Shown piece by piece: positions 52,012 through 61,786 of a stretch of 64,000 nucleotides of DNA. The notes under the pieces were generated by a model. The model had not been told where the DNA came from. It did not search any database and saw only the letters and a list, made by a program, of their open reading frames with translations. How positions within the stretch are numbered: position 1 is the stretch's first letter; every line of letters begins with the position of its first letter. Source of the stretch: Chloracidobacterium sp. (GTDB taxonomy: Bacteria; Acidobacteriota; Blastocatellia; Pyrinomonadales; Pyrinomonadaceae); contig JABTUB010000001.1 of the NCBI GenBank assembly GCA_015075585.1, forward strand, positions 744,001-808,000, read 5' to 3'. The translations under genes were made by a program, and so were the position numbers.

Positions 52012-53232
52012 ATGTCGGTGATGAGCATTTTTGTGAATGCGCACAGGCTTGTTATGTTAGGCGGCTTGCTGCTGGTGCCGGTCTTTGCTCAGCAGGCACA
52101 AGTTCCGTTCACATCAGCCAAGCTTCGTACCACGCTTGTGAAGTACGCAGGATATTCTGAGGCTGATCTTGCCGCAATGGATAGAGGCGAGATCGTCGTA
52201 AAAGCGGTCAAAACCGCGAATAAACAAGACATCGCTATTTTCGGCATCGTTCGAAACACGAACTTGCCCCGAATTTCGATGGAGGCGTTCCGCGACAGCC
52301 TTTCACAAAAAGCAAATAAGGAAATAGGTGCAAAGGGCCGATTCTCAGAACCGCCTCAGCTCGCAGACCTTGCCGAATTCGAGCTTGAAGATCGCGATAT
52401 TGAAGACCTTAGAAAGTGTACCGCCGGTAACTGCAACATCAATTTGTCAAAGGAGTGGATCGAGCGGTTCAATACGGATATCGCCCCGAACTCCACTGAT
52501 CATCGGCAGCGGGCGACCGAACTCTTTCGCACGATGCTGCTGGAGTATCTGCTCCGATATCGATCGGGCGGCATCGCGTCGCTCGGTACGCTGAGTAACC
52601 GAAACAAGCCATTCGACCTGCGGTTGGCCCACGCTGAGCTTCTGAAAGATCTGCCATTGATCGATGACCTTGGCGGCTTGCGACAATACATGGAAGGCTT
52701 TCCCGCAGCCGACTCGGCCCGCATCCAAAACGAATTCTACTGGTCATCGATGGATTTCGGCCTCGATCCGACGGTCGTACTTACGCATACTGCTCTGTTC
52801 AGCGGCGATGCATCGGGTGACGAGCCGCAGGTCATAGTAACGCGGCAATTCTACTCGACCAAATACCTGGACGCGTCGATCTCGCTCGCAGCCTTGATCC
52901 GCATTCCGGCAGGTGAGACGACGGAAAGCTACATTATTTTCGCCGACCGTTCGCGATCCGATGCTCTGGGCGGGATCCTCGGCGGAGTGGCTCGCGGAGT
53001 GGTCGAGAAAGAGGCGGTCACTCGGGTTGCCAATGTCCTAAAGACGGCAGAACTGCGGCTTATGAGCGGCCCCGCTCACCAGAGTGAACAGCGTTCTGAG
53101 AATAGGGAAACATCGGATGTGAGCGGCAACATCGTGAATATGCGGATCATTGTGATCGCAGCAGTTGCCGTCGCGGCAATTCTTGTCATCTTTGCGGTCA
53201 TTCTGGATCGAAGACGAAAGCGCCGAGCCTGA
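52012..53232 (+). CDS. Membrane-anchored exported protein of unknown function
   Basis: 406 aa from ATG 52012 (or ATG 52021); longer starts would run into the tmRNA. N-terminal signal (LVMLGGLLLVPVFAQ), a large extracytoplasmic domain with a CTAGNCNINLS cysteine pair and the AALIRIPAGETTESYIIF region, then a C-terminal membrane helix (IIVIAAVAVAAILVIFAVIL) and a strongly basic end (DRRRKRRA), so the C-terminus faces the cytoplasm. I do not recognise a family. It begins 37 nt after ssrA. Confidence 0.7.
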   Translation: MSVMSIFVNAHRLVMLGGLLLVPVFAQQAQVPFTSAKLRTTLVKYAGYSEADLAAMDRGEIVVKAVKTANKQDIAIFGIVRNTNLPRISMEAFRDSLSQKANKEIGAKGRFSEPPQLADLAEFELEDRDIEDLRKCTAGNCNINLSKEWIERFNTDIAPNSTDHRQRATELFRTMLLEYLLRYRSGGIASLGTLSNRNKPFDLRLAHAELLKDLPLIDDLGGLRQYMEGFPAADSARIQNEFYWSSMDFGLDPTVVLTHTALFSGDASGDEPQVIVTRQFYSTKYLDASISLAALIRIPAGETTESYIIFADRSRSDALGGILGGVARGVVEKEAVTRVANVLKTAELRLMSGPAHQSEQRSENRETSDVSGNIVNMRIIVIAAVAVAAILVIFAVILDRRRKRRA

Positions 53233-53345
53233 CTTGGCCTCGAACACGCTGATAGCCGGCCGTCTCTTAGTTTTTTGGGCATTCCGCCGGGCTGAAATGA
53301 CCGTACGGCCGCGATACGTTATCATTCTTGGTTTGTGGTTGTCGG

Positions 53346-54194
53346 ATGAAAGATAGACCTATCGGAATTTTTGATTCGGGTGTTGGCGGCCTGACCGTTT
53401 ATCGCGCGCTGCATAAGCGGCTGCCGAACGAGAGGTTCATTTACCTGGGGGACACTGCTCGGGTGCCGTACGGCACGAAATCTATGGCGACCGTCGAGCG
53501 GTATGCCATCGAGAATTCTCAGTTCCTTGCGTCTCGCGGTATCAAGATGCTTGTCGTAGCATGCAATACTGCATCGGCACTTGCGTTGCCAAAGATCCGC
53601 GAAAAGATCGGGCTGGATGTTGTCGGGGTGATCGGCCCGGGCGGGCGCAAGGCCGTCCAAATGACGAGGGAACAGCAGCATTCAAAGATCGGCGTCATCG
53701 CCACTGAAGCAACGGTTGCGAGCAACGCCTATTACGAAGCGATCCGGCGGGCCTCAGACACGGCGGAAGTGATGCAGGCGGCCTGCCCGCTTTTTGTACC
53801 GCTTGCCGAAGAGAATTGGGTGAACGAGCCGGAGACATACTCCATTGCCGCAAAGTATCTTGCGGGCCTCAACGAATTCCGCCCTGATGTGCTCGTGCTG
53901 GGCTGCACGCACTATCCGATCCTTCGCAGTGTGATCCAGCAGACGGTGGGTGAAAATGTTAAACTTGTCGATTCAGGCGAGGCGACGGCCGATGAGGTAG
54001 CTGCACTGCTTGACACAAAAGGGCTTGCACATCCCGACGCGGCCGATCAAGAACGTTCCTTATGCGACGACCTCGATCACTTTTATGTAACGGACGCCGC
54101 TGACCGTTTTGCCCGCGTGGCTGAGCGGTTCTTGGGCACCAAACCGTCGAAGCTTGAGGCTGTCGAGGTTTACGGCAGTGATGAACTGAGTTGA
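53346..54194 (+). CDS. murI: Glutamate racemase
   Basis: 282 aa from ATG 53346. Makes D-glutamate for peptidoglycan. Both catalytic cysteines are seen: VVACNTASALALP (first) and LGCTHYPILRS (second). The N-terminus IGIFDSGVGGLTVYRAL and YLGDTARVPYG are diagnostic. Followed by rph, fabG, a rhomboid gene and trmB on the same strand with gaps of 8-42 nt or overlaps. Confidence 0.95.
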   Translation: MKDRPIGIFDSGVGGLTVYRALHKRLPNERFIYLGDTARVPYGTKSMATVERYAIENSQFLASRGIKMLVVACNTASALALPKIREKIGLDVVGVIGPGGRKAVQMTREQQHSKIGVIATEATVASNAYYEAIRRASDTAEVMQAACPLFVPLAEENWVNEPETYSIAAKYLAGLNEFRPDVLVLGCTHYPILRSVIQQTVGENVKLVDSGEATADEVAALLDTKGLAHPDAADQERSLCDDLDHFYVTDAADRFARVAERFLGTKPSKLEAVEVYGSDELS

Positions 54195-54224
54195 TACGTC
54201 CGCCGTGACGGGATTTATTTGAAT

Positions 54225-54944
54225 ATGGCATACAACAGAGCTGACGATCGTGCATATGACCAGCTTCGCAACGTAAAGATAACGCCGAATATCTCGCCTT
54301 ATGCCGAAGGCTCGGCGTTGATCGAGGTTGGCGGCACAAAGGTCATCTGCACCGCAAGTGTAGAAGATCGCGTACCGCTGTTCATGCGGAACAAAGGACT
54401 CGGATGGGTAACCGCTGAATATGCAATGCTGCCGCGTGCGACAAACACACGCACACAGCGTGAGACACAGCGGCCGTCCGGCAGGACGCAGGAGATACAG
54501 CGGCTTATAGGCCGCAGCCTACGCGCAGTGGTGGATCAAAGGCAACTCGGTGAACGTCAGATCTATCTTGATTGTGATGTGATACAGGCTGACGGCGGAA
54601 CTCGCTGTGCCTCAATTACGGGCGCGTATGTTGCGTTGGCTCTTGCGTGCAGGAAACTCGTAAGGACGGGTGTCATAATGATGAACCCGATAGTCAGCGA
54701 GGTCGCGGCGGTAAGTGTCGGCATCATTGAAAATACACCGATCCTCGATCTCGCATACGTCGAAGATTCCGAGGCCGAGGTCGATATGAATATCGTTTGC
54801 ACCGGTGCGGGGAAGTTCATTGAACTGCAGGGCACCGCCGAACGCGAGCCGTTCTCGCGTGAGCAGATGGATGAGATGCTTCTACTCGCGGAAAAGGGTG
54901 TCGCAAAGCTCTTTGAGATACAGAGAAGTGTACTTGAGGACTGA
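54225..54944 (+). CDS. rph: Ribonuclease PH
   Basis: 239 aa from ATG 54225 (a TTG 6 nt upstream is possible). Phosphorolytic 3'-5' exonuclease that trims tRNA precursors. Family motifs: [34 protein letters not shown] (read as [16 protein letters not shown]), [19 protein letters not shown] and [23 protein letters not shown] (read as [12 protein letters not shown]). The phosphate-binding Arg pair is present. Normal length. Confidence 0.95.
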   Translation: MAYNRADDRAYDQLRNVKITPNISPYAEGSALIEVGGTKVICTASVEDRVPLFMRNKGLGWVTAEYAMLPRATNTRTQRETQRPSGRTQEIQRLIGRSLRAVVDQRQLGERQIYLDCDVIQADGGTRCASITGAYVALALACRKLVRTGVIMMNPIVSEVAAVSVGIIENTPILDLAYVEDSEAEVDMNIVCTGAGKFIELQGTAEREPFSREQMDEMLLLAEKGVAKLFEIQRSVLED

Positions 54945-54986
54945 TCTGCGGTATTTGCGGATCGGTTCAGGCGTGGGAGGAAAAGG

Positions 54987-55742
54987 TTGAGTAATAAGCA
55001 GTTTGAAGGGAAGTCGGCTATCGTTACGGGCGGAACCCGCGGTATCGGCAAAGCGATAGTTCTGGAGCTTGCACGAAACGGTGCAAATGTTGCATTCAAT
55101 TATTCAAAAAGTGCCGACGAGGCAGAAAAGTTGAAGGCTGAGATCGAGAAGCTTGGCGTAAAAGCGATGTCTGCACAATGTGACGTGGCAAATACGGAAG
55201 CCGCCGCGGAGTTCGTCGCTGCCGTCAAGGCAGAATTCGGCACGGTTGATCTGCTGGTGAATAACGCGGGCATCACGCGCGACCAGCTCATACTCCGAAT
55301 GAAGGAAGATGATTGGGATGCGGTCATTGACACGAATTTGAAGGGCGCGTGGAACTTTGCAAAAGCGGCCATTCGACCGATGATGCGGAACGACAACGGC
55401 GGGTCGATCTTGAACATCACGTCGATATCAGGCGTCGTCGGTATGCTCGGGCAATCGAATTATTCTGCATCGAAGGCAGGTATGATCGGCCTTACAAAAT
55501 CGCTTGCTAAAGAGGTTGCAAGCCGCAAGATCACCGTTAATGCCCTCGCTCTCGGGCTGATAGAAACCGAAATGGCAACGGAAATGAATGCCGAATACCG
55601 CGAGAAGATACTTGCTTCGATACCGTTGGGGCGGCTCGGCAGAGTAGATGAGGCCGCTTCGATCGCGTGCTTTCTGCTGTCGCCGGCGGCTGCGTACATT
55701 ACCGGTCAAGTAGTTCAGGCTGACGGCGGCCTCGCAATGTAG
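54987..55742 (+). CDS. fabG: 3-oxoacyl-ACP reductase
   Basis: 251 aa. NADPH-dependent SDR that reduces 3-ketoacyl-ACP in fatty-acid synthesis. GGTRGIGKAIVLEL (nucleotide loop), NNAGITRDQLILRM, catalytic Ser in ITSISGVVGMLGQSNYSASKAG (read as SISGVVGMLGQ) and the YSASK Tyr-Lys pair are in place; the ending ITGQVVQADGGLAM is typical. TTG start with GGAGGAAAAGG directly upstream. FabG-like SDRs with other substrates cannot be excluded, since no other fab gene is adjacent. Confidence 0.9.
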   Translation: MSNKQFEGKSAIVTGGTRGIGKAIVLELARNGANVAFNYSKSADEAEKLKAEIEKLGVKAMSAQCDVANTEAAAEFVAAVKAEFGTVDLLVNNAGITRDQLILRMKEDDWDAVIDTNLKGAWNFAKAAIRPMMRNDNGGSILNITSISGVVGMLGQSNYSASKAGMIGLTKSLAKEVASRKITVNALALGLIETEMATEMNAEYREKILASIPLGRLGRVDEAASIACFLLSPAAAYITGQVVQADGGLAM

Positions 55743-55749
55743 CCGCTGT

Positions 55750-56478
55750 ATGTCGCTCAAGTATCAACAAGATACCGACGAAGCTGCCGACGCTGCGGCC
55801 ATCCGGCCCGTGACGCCGCAGCCGTGGGCGTCGATCGCTTTGATCGCGTGCTTCACCGTCGTCTTCATCGTACAGATGACAACCGGCCTCGAACATTCGA
55901 TCATTGCTGCCGGCGACGATAAGGATGCGTTCATACAGCATCACGAGTACTGGCGGCTGCTCACCGGGGCCGCACTGCATGGCGGTTTGCTTCATTACGG
56001 ATTTAATACTTACGCCTTTTACAGTTTCGGCAGGATCTGCGAAGTTCTGACAAACCGTTGGCACATACCCGTGATCTTTTTGCTTTCGGCCATTGCCGGC
56101 GGCGTATTGAGCTTTATTGTGAATCCGCATGGCATCTCTGTCGGGGCGTCAGGCGGCATCATCGGCCTTGTCGGCTATCTTGTCGTTTACTCGTTCAAAC
56201 GCCGTGAGTTCATAAATTCAGAGTTCCGCAACAGCTTGATATTCAATATCGGATTTATTTTGTTCTACGGCTTTCTGCTTTCGCAGGCGGTTGATAATTT
56301 TGCACATATCGGCGGCCTTCTCGCCGGTGCGGTTTATGCGTTGTTCCAAGTTCCGCGTGACCGATATACCGACCCGAGAAATGCTTCCGGCCTGGTCGAA
56401 GCATTCGGGCTGCTGTCTTTGGCGATCTACGGTGCTGTCTGCGTTTTTGCCTCGCTGCTCATATTTCGTATTGTCTGA
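55750..56478 (+). CDS. Rhomboid-family intramembrane serine protease
   Basis: 242 aa with about six membrane helices. Motifs in order: HGGLLHYGFNTYAFYSFG (HxxxN-type loop helix), VGASGGIIGLVGYL with the nucleophile in GASGG, and the catalytic His in NFAHIGGLLAGAVYAL. It cleaves within membrane segments; substrates are unknown. Starts 7 nt after fabG and its TGA overlaps the trmB start (TGATG). Confidence 0.9.
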   Translation: MSLKYQQDTDEAADAAAIRPVTPQPWASIALIACFTVVFIVQMTTGLEHSIIAAGDDKDAFIQHHEYWRLLTGAALHGGLLHYGFNTYAFYSFGRICEVLTNRWHIPVIFLLSAIAGGVLSFIVNPHGISVGASGGIIGLVGYLVVYSFKRREFINSEFRNSLIFNIGFILFYGFLLSQAVDNFAHIGGLLAGAVYALFQVPRDRYTDPRNASGLVEAFGLLSLAIYGAVCVFASLLIFRIV

Positions 56479-57104
56479 TGCCCCGCGTTCGAGTTCATCA
56501 ACATGTCAACCCGCTTTCGCCATACTATCGGCAGCAGCCGAAGCCGATAGATATCGCAACTTGCTTTGCCGATCCGACGAAGCCGATCTTGCTCGATATC
56601 GGCTGCGCACGCGGGCGTTTTCTGCTGAAAATGGCCGGACTGCGGCCGGAATGGAATTATCTCGGCGTCGAGATACGTGAGCCGCTTGTTGCGGAGGCGA
56701 ACCGTCTTGCCAAAGAAGCCGGCTTAACAAATCTGCACTATGAATTCTGTAATGCGATGTTGTGGCTCGATATGCTTTTATCCCGGATCCCTGCCGATAT
56801 TCTTCATCTCGCGGCCATACAGTTTCCGGATCCGTGGTTCAAGAAAAAGCACGCAAAGCGGCGAATGGTGAATGAAGAGATGGTCAAATGCCTCGCCCGA
56901 AGGCTTTCGCCGAGCAGCTTGGTTTTTATTCAAACCGATATCGAACCGCTTGCGGAAGAGATAAGCGAGCTTTTTCGATCATCCGGACATTTTTCTGAGG
57001 AGCCGGTAGCAGACGATCTTTTTCCCGTAAGAACCGAACGCGAAAAGGCTGTAGAGGGAAAATTGCTGCCGGTGTTTCGGACGGCATTTCGCCCGGGGCC
57101 CTGA
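56478..57104 (+). CDS. trmB: tRNA (guanine-N7-)-methyltransferase
   Basis: 208 aa. SAM-dependent methylation of G46 in tRNA. Motif I LLDIGCARGRFLLKMAG, LGVEIREPLVAEANRLA, and the family-specific IQFPDPWFKKKHAKRRMVNEEMV (read as IQFPDPWFKKKHAKRRM) are present; the C-terminal PVRTEREKAVEGKL corresponds to the conserved TxFE end. Its ATG overlaps the rhomboid stop. Ends 12 nt before the convergent def gene. Confidence 0.95.
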   Translation: MPRVRVHQHVNPLSPYYRQQPKPIDIATCFADPTKPILLDIGCARGRFLLKMAGLRPEWNYLGVEIREPLVAEANRLAKEAGLTNLHYEFCNAMLWLDMLLSRIPADILHLAAIQFPDPWFKKKHAKRRMVNEEMVKCLARRLSPSSLVFIQTDIEPLAEEISELFRSSGHFSEEPVADDLFPVRTEREKAVEGKLLPVFRTAFRPGP

Positions 57105-57115
57105 CCTTTTTGCCC

Positions 57116-57607
57116 TCACTTCCAATTCTTTTCTTTCTTGAAGCGTTTAATGACCATATCGCGGCGCATCTTCGGCAGACGGTCGATAAACAGGGTGCCG
57201 TTGCAGTGATCCGTCTCATGCTGAAAGCAGCGTGCGGCGTAGCCTTCGGCCTCCGTCTCGAACCACTCGCCGTTCACGTCCTGCGCACGCAGCGTAGCCT
57301 TCATCGGACGTGTGAGGACTGCAGGAACTTTGCCGACCGAAAGGCAGCCTTCCTGGCTTGATTGTTCACCCTTGGAAGCGACGATCTCAGGATTTGCAGC
57401 GACAAGCTTTATTCCGTCGCAGTCCATTACGAACAGCCGCAAGTTAAGGCCGATCTGCGGCGCCGCAAGCCCGACGCCCTCGGCTGCGTACATCGTTTCG
57501 AACATATCGGCACAAAGAGCTTCGAGCTCACCGTCAAAGGCTTCGACCGGCTGCCCGAGCTTTCCAAGTACTTCTGCAGGAAACTCAGTGATCTTACGGA
57601 TCGCCAT
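57116..57607 (-). CDS. def: Peptide deformylase
   Basis: 163 aa. Removes the N-formyl group from new proteins. All three motifs are seen: GVGLAAPQIG, EGCLSVGKV (metal Cys) and QHETDHCNG (HExxH with both His and the catalytic Glu). The ATG at 57607 overlaps the stop of the upstream small gene by one base (TAATG). It is the last gene of the minus-strand operon that begins beyond the window; fmt, its usual partner, is absent. Confidence 0.95.
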   Translation of the reverse strand: MAIRKITEFPAEVLGKLGQPVEAFDGELEALCADMFETMYAAEGVGLAAPQIGLNLRLFVMDCDGIKLVAANPEIVASKGEQSSQEGCLSVGKVPAVLTRPMKATLRAQDVNGEWFETEAEGYAARCFQHETDHCNGTLFIDRLPKMRRDMVIKRFKKEKNWK

Positions 57608-57816
57608 TATCTCGGAATGAGGCCTTGACGTGATTGGCGTGCGTAGCCGCGTGCGGCATTAAAGCCTTTCTCCTCGCGGGCGAGGCATTCCCAGCAGATC
57701 ACGCGGCTGCCGCCCGACGGCGAGATGAAGATATTGTAGTGATCGACCTCACGGTCGCAGTGCGCACAGCGCGTGACCGGCTTGTCGATGGTCGTGTGAT
57801 CGATAGTGTCGTTCAT
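57607..57816 (-). CDS. Small zinc-ribbon-like protein
   Basis: 69 aa. Two CxxC pairs, CAHCDREVDH and CWECLARE, 21 residues apart, as in treble-clef or ribbon zinc folds; the rest is charged (GYARQSRQGLIPR at the end). Its ATG overlaps the GT39 stop (ATGA), and its stop overlaps the def start (TAATG). I do not recognise a named family; translational coupling with def and a glycosyltransferase is notable. Confidence 0.7.
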   Translation of the reverse strand: MNDTIDHTTIDKPVTRCAHCDREVDHYNIFISPSGGSRVICWECLAREEKGFNAARGYARQSRQGLIPR

Positions 57817-59330
57817 TGCTTTCGCTTCAAAAGTTGTACTTTTTCTTTGTAGAGAACTTGCTCCGTAATGACAGTGTAGTTCGCTTCGACGAAATTATCC
57901 AATAAGGAGCACGCGGACGTCTCGCTGCACTTGTCGCTGGTGACAAGCCAGACCTCATCTGCATCGGCAGGAAACTGTGATATCACATATCCGGTCTCGT
58001 GTTCGCCGGTCTCATTGCTGCTTCCCGTACCTTCAAATCCAAAATCGAAAAAGCGTTCCGCGGGCAGGATCGGATCGTTGCCTTTGTAGTAATACGGCAA
58101 AGCAAGAGCGTCATACACCGGAAATATTATTATGGGGCGGGCGCGCTCATCATTTTGCGAAATGAACTCTGCAACACGGGCCCAATCACCTCGTTTTGTG
58201 TTATTCGGATACAGAGTGACAAGGCCGCTTAAGAATGATGCGACAATGAGCAGCATCGCTGCGGGAGGCGTTATCCTTGCAATGATGCCCTTTTCACCTG
58301 TGCCTATGTCGTCGATCAAGGAGGCAATAGCGACGATCAACGGCACGTATGCGACCGCCATGTGACGTATCTCGACATAGATCGTTCCGAGTGCAAAATA
58401 AGCCGCAAGCAAACAAAGGAGGAGAGTGCCGGCGATCGAGAAGTATCGTAGCGTTCGTCGGCTGAGACGCTGCCGATGCACGAATGTAAAGATCGCGGTG
58501 CCGATGACGGCAAGCCTTACGATCCAAGCTCGTACAGCGAGAATGGCGGCCTCGGGATCATTGGGAAATAGCTCGACCGGTAAGGCGAAGGTCACGAAAT
58601 GATGCCACAGATTACGGAGACCCTCTGTCAATGATCGATCCGTGGCAATGCCTCCTGCGTTCGCTGAGAATTGTGCGATCACGGTGAGAACCAGCGGAGC
58701 AAATGCCGCCGCCGCGGCGCACATGATGATCAAATATCGTACGAGCTGCCGCCATCGCCCCGTCGCCGCCAGTGATACGGCAAAGGCGAGAAGAAGGAAG
58801 CCCAAGTAGTAGTTCGTATAAAGCGCAATGACAGACAGGACGCCAAAGAATATGTACCTGAAACGGCTGTCGCTCTCATTATCAAAGGTGCCGGCGAACA
58901 GACACATCAGTCCGATCGAGATGAGTATCACCAGGGAATACACACGTATCTCCAGCGATGCCCATATCAAGTACGGATGGAACGTAAAAAATGTGGCGGC
59001 CAGAAGTGCAGTGCGGCGTTCGAAGAGCCTCGATGCAAGAGACGCGAATAACGGGATCGCGGCTACGCTGCAAAGTATCGAGAAAATATGAGCCCAAAAG
59101 ATCGAACCGTCTATCGTTCGCCAAACGCTTAGGATCCAGAAGTAGAGCGGTGCTTGACGTTCATTTGCCGCTGCGGTCTCGAGCGCATATCGCAGGCCGT
59201 GTTCTGTGGTGAAAAGCGTTGATGCCTCGTCAGCCCAGATGTTGACCTGCAAAACGATCGGTATCACGATCGACAGATGAACCGCTGCCAATGCGGCAAT
59301 AAAGATTTTGCTGATCTTAGCTTGCGGCAT
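57813..59330 (-). CDS. GT-C (GT39/ArnT-like) membrane glycosyltransferase
   Basis: 505 aa with about ten to twelve membrane helices. The first periplasmic loop has NIWADEASTLFTTEHG, the acidic pair typical of GT-C enzymes that use polyprenyl-phosphate sugars. A periplasmic C-terminal domain follows the last helix (about 385-505). It probably transfers a sugar from a lipid carrier to a glycan or lipid. Second GT-C gene of the operon, 6 nt after the first. Confidence 0.75.
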   Translation of the reverse strand: MPQAKISKIFIAALAAVHLSIVIPIVLQVNIWADEASTLFTTEHGLRYALETAAANERQAPLYFWILSVWRTIDGSIFWAHIFSILCSVAAIPLFASLASRLFERRTALLAATFFTFHPYLIWASLEIRVYSLVILISIGLMCLFAGTFDNESDSRFRYIFFGVLSVIALYTNYYLGFLLLAFAVSLAATGRWRQLVRYLIIMCAAAAAFAPLVLTVIAQFSANAGGIATDRSLTEGLRNLWHHFVTFALPVELFPNDPEAAILAVRAWIVRLAVIGTAIFTFVHRQRLSRRTLRYFSIAGTLLLCLLAAYFALGTIYVEIRHMAVAYVPLIVAIASLIDDIGTGEKGIIARITPPAAMLLIVASFLSGLVTLYPNNTKRGDWARVAEFISQNDERARPIIIFPVYDALALPYYYKGNDPILPAERFFDFGFEGTGSSNETGEHETGYVISQFPADADEVWLVTSDKCSETSACSLLDNFVEANYTVITEQVLYKEKVQLLKRKQ

Positions 59331-59336
59331 AGCTGC

Positions 59337-60851
59337 TCATCGAAGGTCAAAGACCATGAAGTCCGGCGTTTCAATTACCATTGGAAATGTACTCTCAAGC
59401 TGAGCCTCAAAGCCGGGAACTTGTTCGACCGCGGAACTCTGCGCAATAAAATATCGGGCACCGAGACGCGCGTACTCTTTAACGCCGCTTATCGACTGCT
59501 GTTCGATGCAGATGTTCCAGCCTTTGCGATCAAGCCAATAGAACATATATGAGGCATTGTACGCTAACGCATAGCCGTCCTCATCGCGGCAATTGCCGCC
59601 GGAGACCAATATAAGCCCCTGACCCGAAAGAGCCGGCTTTATCGCAGCGGCGGATGCGAACGCAGGGTCTGCGTGGCGCTTTGTAAGAAAGGCGGCACGC
59701 GCGGAGCGAGCGATGAGTGCGAATGTCATCGCTGTACATAAAAGGATCGCGAGGCCGAAGCTCAACCTCAGCAGGTTGCCGCTAAGCCTGCGGCTACTGA
59801 ATGTATCGGCAGAACGGCGAAGGAACTTCCAAAGGCTGTCGATGCCGCCTCCGAACAGCAGGGCAGCCGGAGCCACGCTAAAGACGTGATAATAGCTTGC
59901 CCATTCGTCGGCGGTCGTACGCGCGGCAACAAGGAAAAGTATAAAAACAGAAGTGAACCAGTACAGTGCAACGCGTGTATATCGCTCTCTCCGGCCGTAA
60001 AATACCGCAACTATTGCCGGGATGATGCCGACGAACAACCACACATGAATAAGCTCATTCCGAAGAATGCCGGTAACAAAATATGGGTTGGTGAAAAAGT
60101 CGGGGCCGATCCAATGATACTCGTTCGATACGCCGAGCGAGTTGCCATAGGTCAGCCAAAGGCTTTTCGAGTAGAGATACCATGCAGCGCCCGGCAAAAG
60201 AGCGATAATGCCGAAAAGCCAGATGCGTAACTGTCTGAAAAGCGTCCATCCAAATTTCTCGAACAGCAGAATACCGAAAAGCAGGCCGATGTGTGCCGCC
60301 GTCGCCTTGGCAAGAATTGCAAGCGAGGTCGCAACGGCTGCGATCACAAGATCACGCCTGTTCTCATCGCGAAGCCAGCGTGTAAAGCACAGCACCGCCG
60401 CGATGTAAAACAGCATCATCAGCCCCTCGGGCTGTGCAGACGTTGCGGTCTCGACCGGCAGCGGGCCGAACGCAAAGAATGCCGTCGCAATCACCAGTGC
60501 GGCGCCGCTCAGGTATTCGCTTGCAAGTTTGAAGAACAGGACTAGCGTAACGAGCGAGAAAACGAGCGACCACAGTCGAGCCAAGACATCGTGGATGCCG
60601 AATATCTCATACGAAAGCGCGATGAGAAACGGATACGCCGGAAACTCCATCTCGGCGATGCCCGGACCGCTGCCGCGCCAATCGATCCGAGGTTCGAGCG
60701 GATCCATTCCTTCGCGTACAAAATTGCGTGCGATGCTGCCGATGTCGGATTCACGCCATGACGCCTGATCGAGCGGACGCAGGGCATCGGCTGTCCGGAA
60801 CACGCCGGCCAGAATAAAAAGCACGACGAAAGCTATCGTCGTCTTGTTCAT
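59337..60851 (-). CDS. GT-C (GT39-like) membrane glycosyltransferase
   Basis: 504 aa from ATG 60851, which overlaps the ubiA-like stop (ATGA). About ten helices; the loop after TM1 has LDQASWRESDIGSIARNFVREG with the acidic ESD motif expected for GT-C, and a soluble C-terminal part (GQGLILVSGGNCRDEDGYAL, read as GLILVSGGNCRDEDGY). Similar in type to its downstream neighbour but not a close copy. Role: transfer of a sugar from a polyprenyl carrier; acceptor unknown. Confidence 0.75.
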   Translation of the reverse strand: MNKTTIAFVVLFILAGVFRTADALRPLDQASWRESDIGSIARNFVREGMDPLEPRIDWRGSGPGIAEMEFPAYPFLIALSYEIFGIHDVLARLWSLVFSLVTLVLFFKLASEYLSGAALVIATAFFAFGPLPVETATSAQPEGLMMLFYIAAVLCFTRWLRDENRRDLVIAAVATSLAILAKATAAHIGLLFGILLFEKFGWTLFRQLRIWLFGIIALLPGAAWYLYSKSLWLTYGNSLGVSNEYHWIGPDFFTNPYFVTGILRNELIHVWLFVGIIPAIVAVFYGRRERYTRVALYWFTSVFILFLVAARTTADEWASYYHVFSVAPAALLFGGGIDSLWKFLRRSADTFSSRRLSGNLLRLSFGLAILLCTAMTFALIARSARAAFLTKRHADPAFASAAAIKPALSGQGLILVSGGNCRDEDGYALAYNASYMFYWLDRKGWNICIEQQSISGVKEYARLGARYFIAQSSAVEQVPGFEAQLESTFPMVIETPDFMVFDLR

Positions 60852-61786
60852 CTGCCGGTAAAGAAATTCGGAAAGTAAAGAACACCGCCGACGGTGGCGA
60901 TCCACAGCAGCAGATTCAGCAGCGTCGGCCGGTCATGAAAAAGGATCTGCACAGGATCGCCGCCCGCTTGGCGTTCACGAATAAGGAACAGATAGCGGAA
61001 AACGCCGTAGATTACGAACGGGAGCGTTACGATCATTCCCTGCGAACCGACGCGGGCTATCGTTTCATCGGCCCGTGTATAAAGGGCATACATCACGATA
61101 GCCGCACCGGCACAGATCGCCATTATTGAGTCGAGGAACTCGATCGAATAATCGTTAAGGCTTCGGCGGTGACCCTCGGCGGATTCCTTCAGCAGAGCAA
61201 GCTCATGGCGGCGTTTGCCGAAGCCCACGAGCAGGGCGACCATGGACGTACATATCAGCAACCAGTGCGATACTTCTACGTTGATCAGAACGGCGCCTGA
61301 CGCCGCCCGCAGGACGAAGCCGCCGGCGATCAGTATGACGTCAAGGATAACGATATCCTTGAGCTTAGCCGAATATGCAAGACACGTCGCGAGATAAATG
61401 CCGATCACAGCCGCAAAGCCATGCCCGAGGCCGAGCGAACCGAATGCCGCAATGCCGAAAAGCAATACCATTGCGACGCGCGCAAACAAAATGCTGAGCT
61501 GTCCGGATGCGATCGGGCGGTTTCTTTTGATCGGATGCCTGCGATCAGCTTTTAGGTCGCAAAGATCGTTAAAAATGTAAACGCCGCTGCTCGCGGCACA
61601 AAATATTAGGAAGCCGAGGATGCTTATCCAAAGGTTGTGGACGTCGGTGAGCGAACGCGAAAATATGACGCCTGAAAAGACAAGAAGGTTCTTCGACCAC
61701 TCGCGCGGCCGCATCTCGATCAAAAGGCCCCTCAGATTTTGGCCAACGGAAAGCACTGCCGGACGATCTGCCTCCAAAACCTTCAT
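60848..61786 (-). CDS. UbiA-family prenyltransferase, decaprenyl-phosphate phosphoribosyltransferase-like
   Basis: 312 aa, about nine membrane helices. The catalytic loop FNDLCDLKADRRHPIKRNRP matches the NDxxDxxxDRxHPxKRxRP form typical of enzymes that attach phosphoribose from PRPP to polyprenyl phosphate (Rv3806c type), rather than quinone or heme prenyltransferases. The second acidic loop includes SAKLKDIVILDVILIAGGF. The start PREWSKNLLVFSGVIFS is also typical. The product would feed the GT-C enzymes next door. ATGA overlaps on both sides. Confidence 0.85.
   Translation of the reverse strand: MKVLEADRPAVLSVGQNLRGLLIEMRPREWSKNLLVFSGVIFSRSLTDVHNLWISILGFLIFCAASSGVYIFNDLCDLKADRRHPIKRNRPIASGQLSILFARVAMVLLFGIAAFGSLGLGHGFAAVIGIYLATCLAYSAKLKDIVILDVILIAGGFVLRAASGAVLINVEVSHWLLICTSMVALLVGFGKRRHELALLKESAEGHRRSLNDYSIEFLDSIMAICAGAAIVMYALYTRADETIARVGSQGMIVTLPFVIYGVFRYLFLIRERQAGGDPVQILFHDRPTLLNLLLWIATVGGVLYFPNFFTGR

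Noticed and set aside
51843..52028. Short minus-strand frame with GGGGGNRTRI-like residues
   Set aside because: It is antisense to the 3' end of tmRNA, a well-known source of false protein calls.
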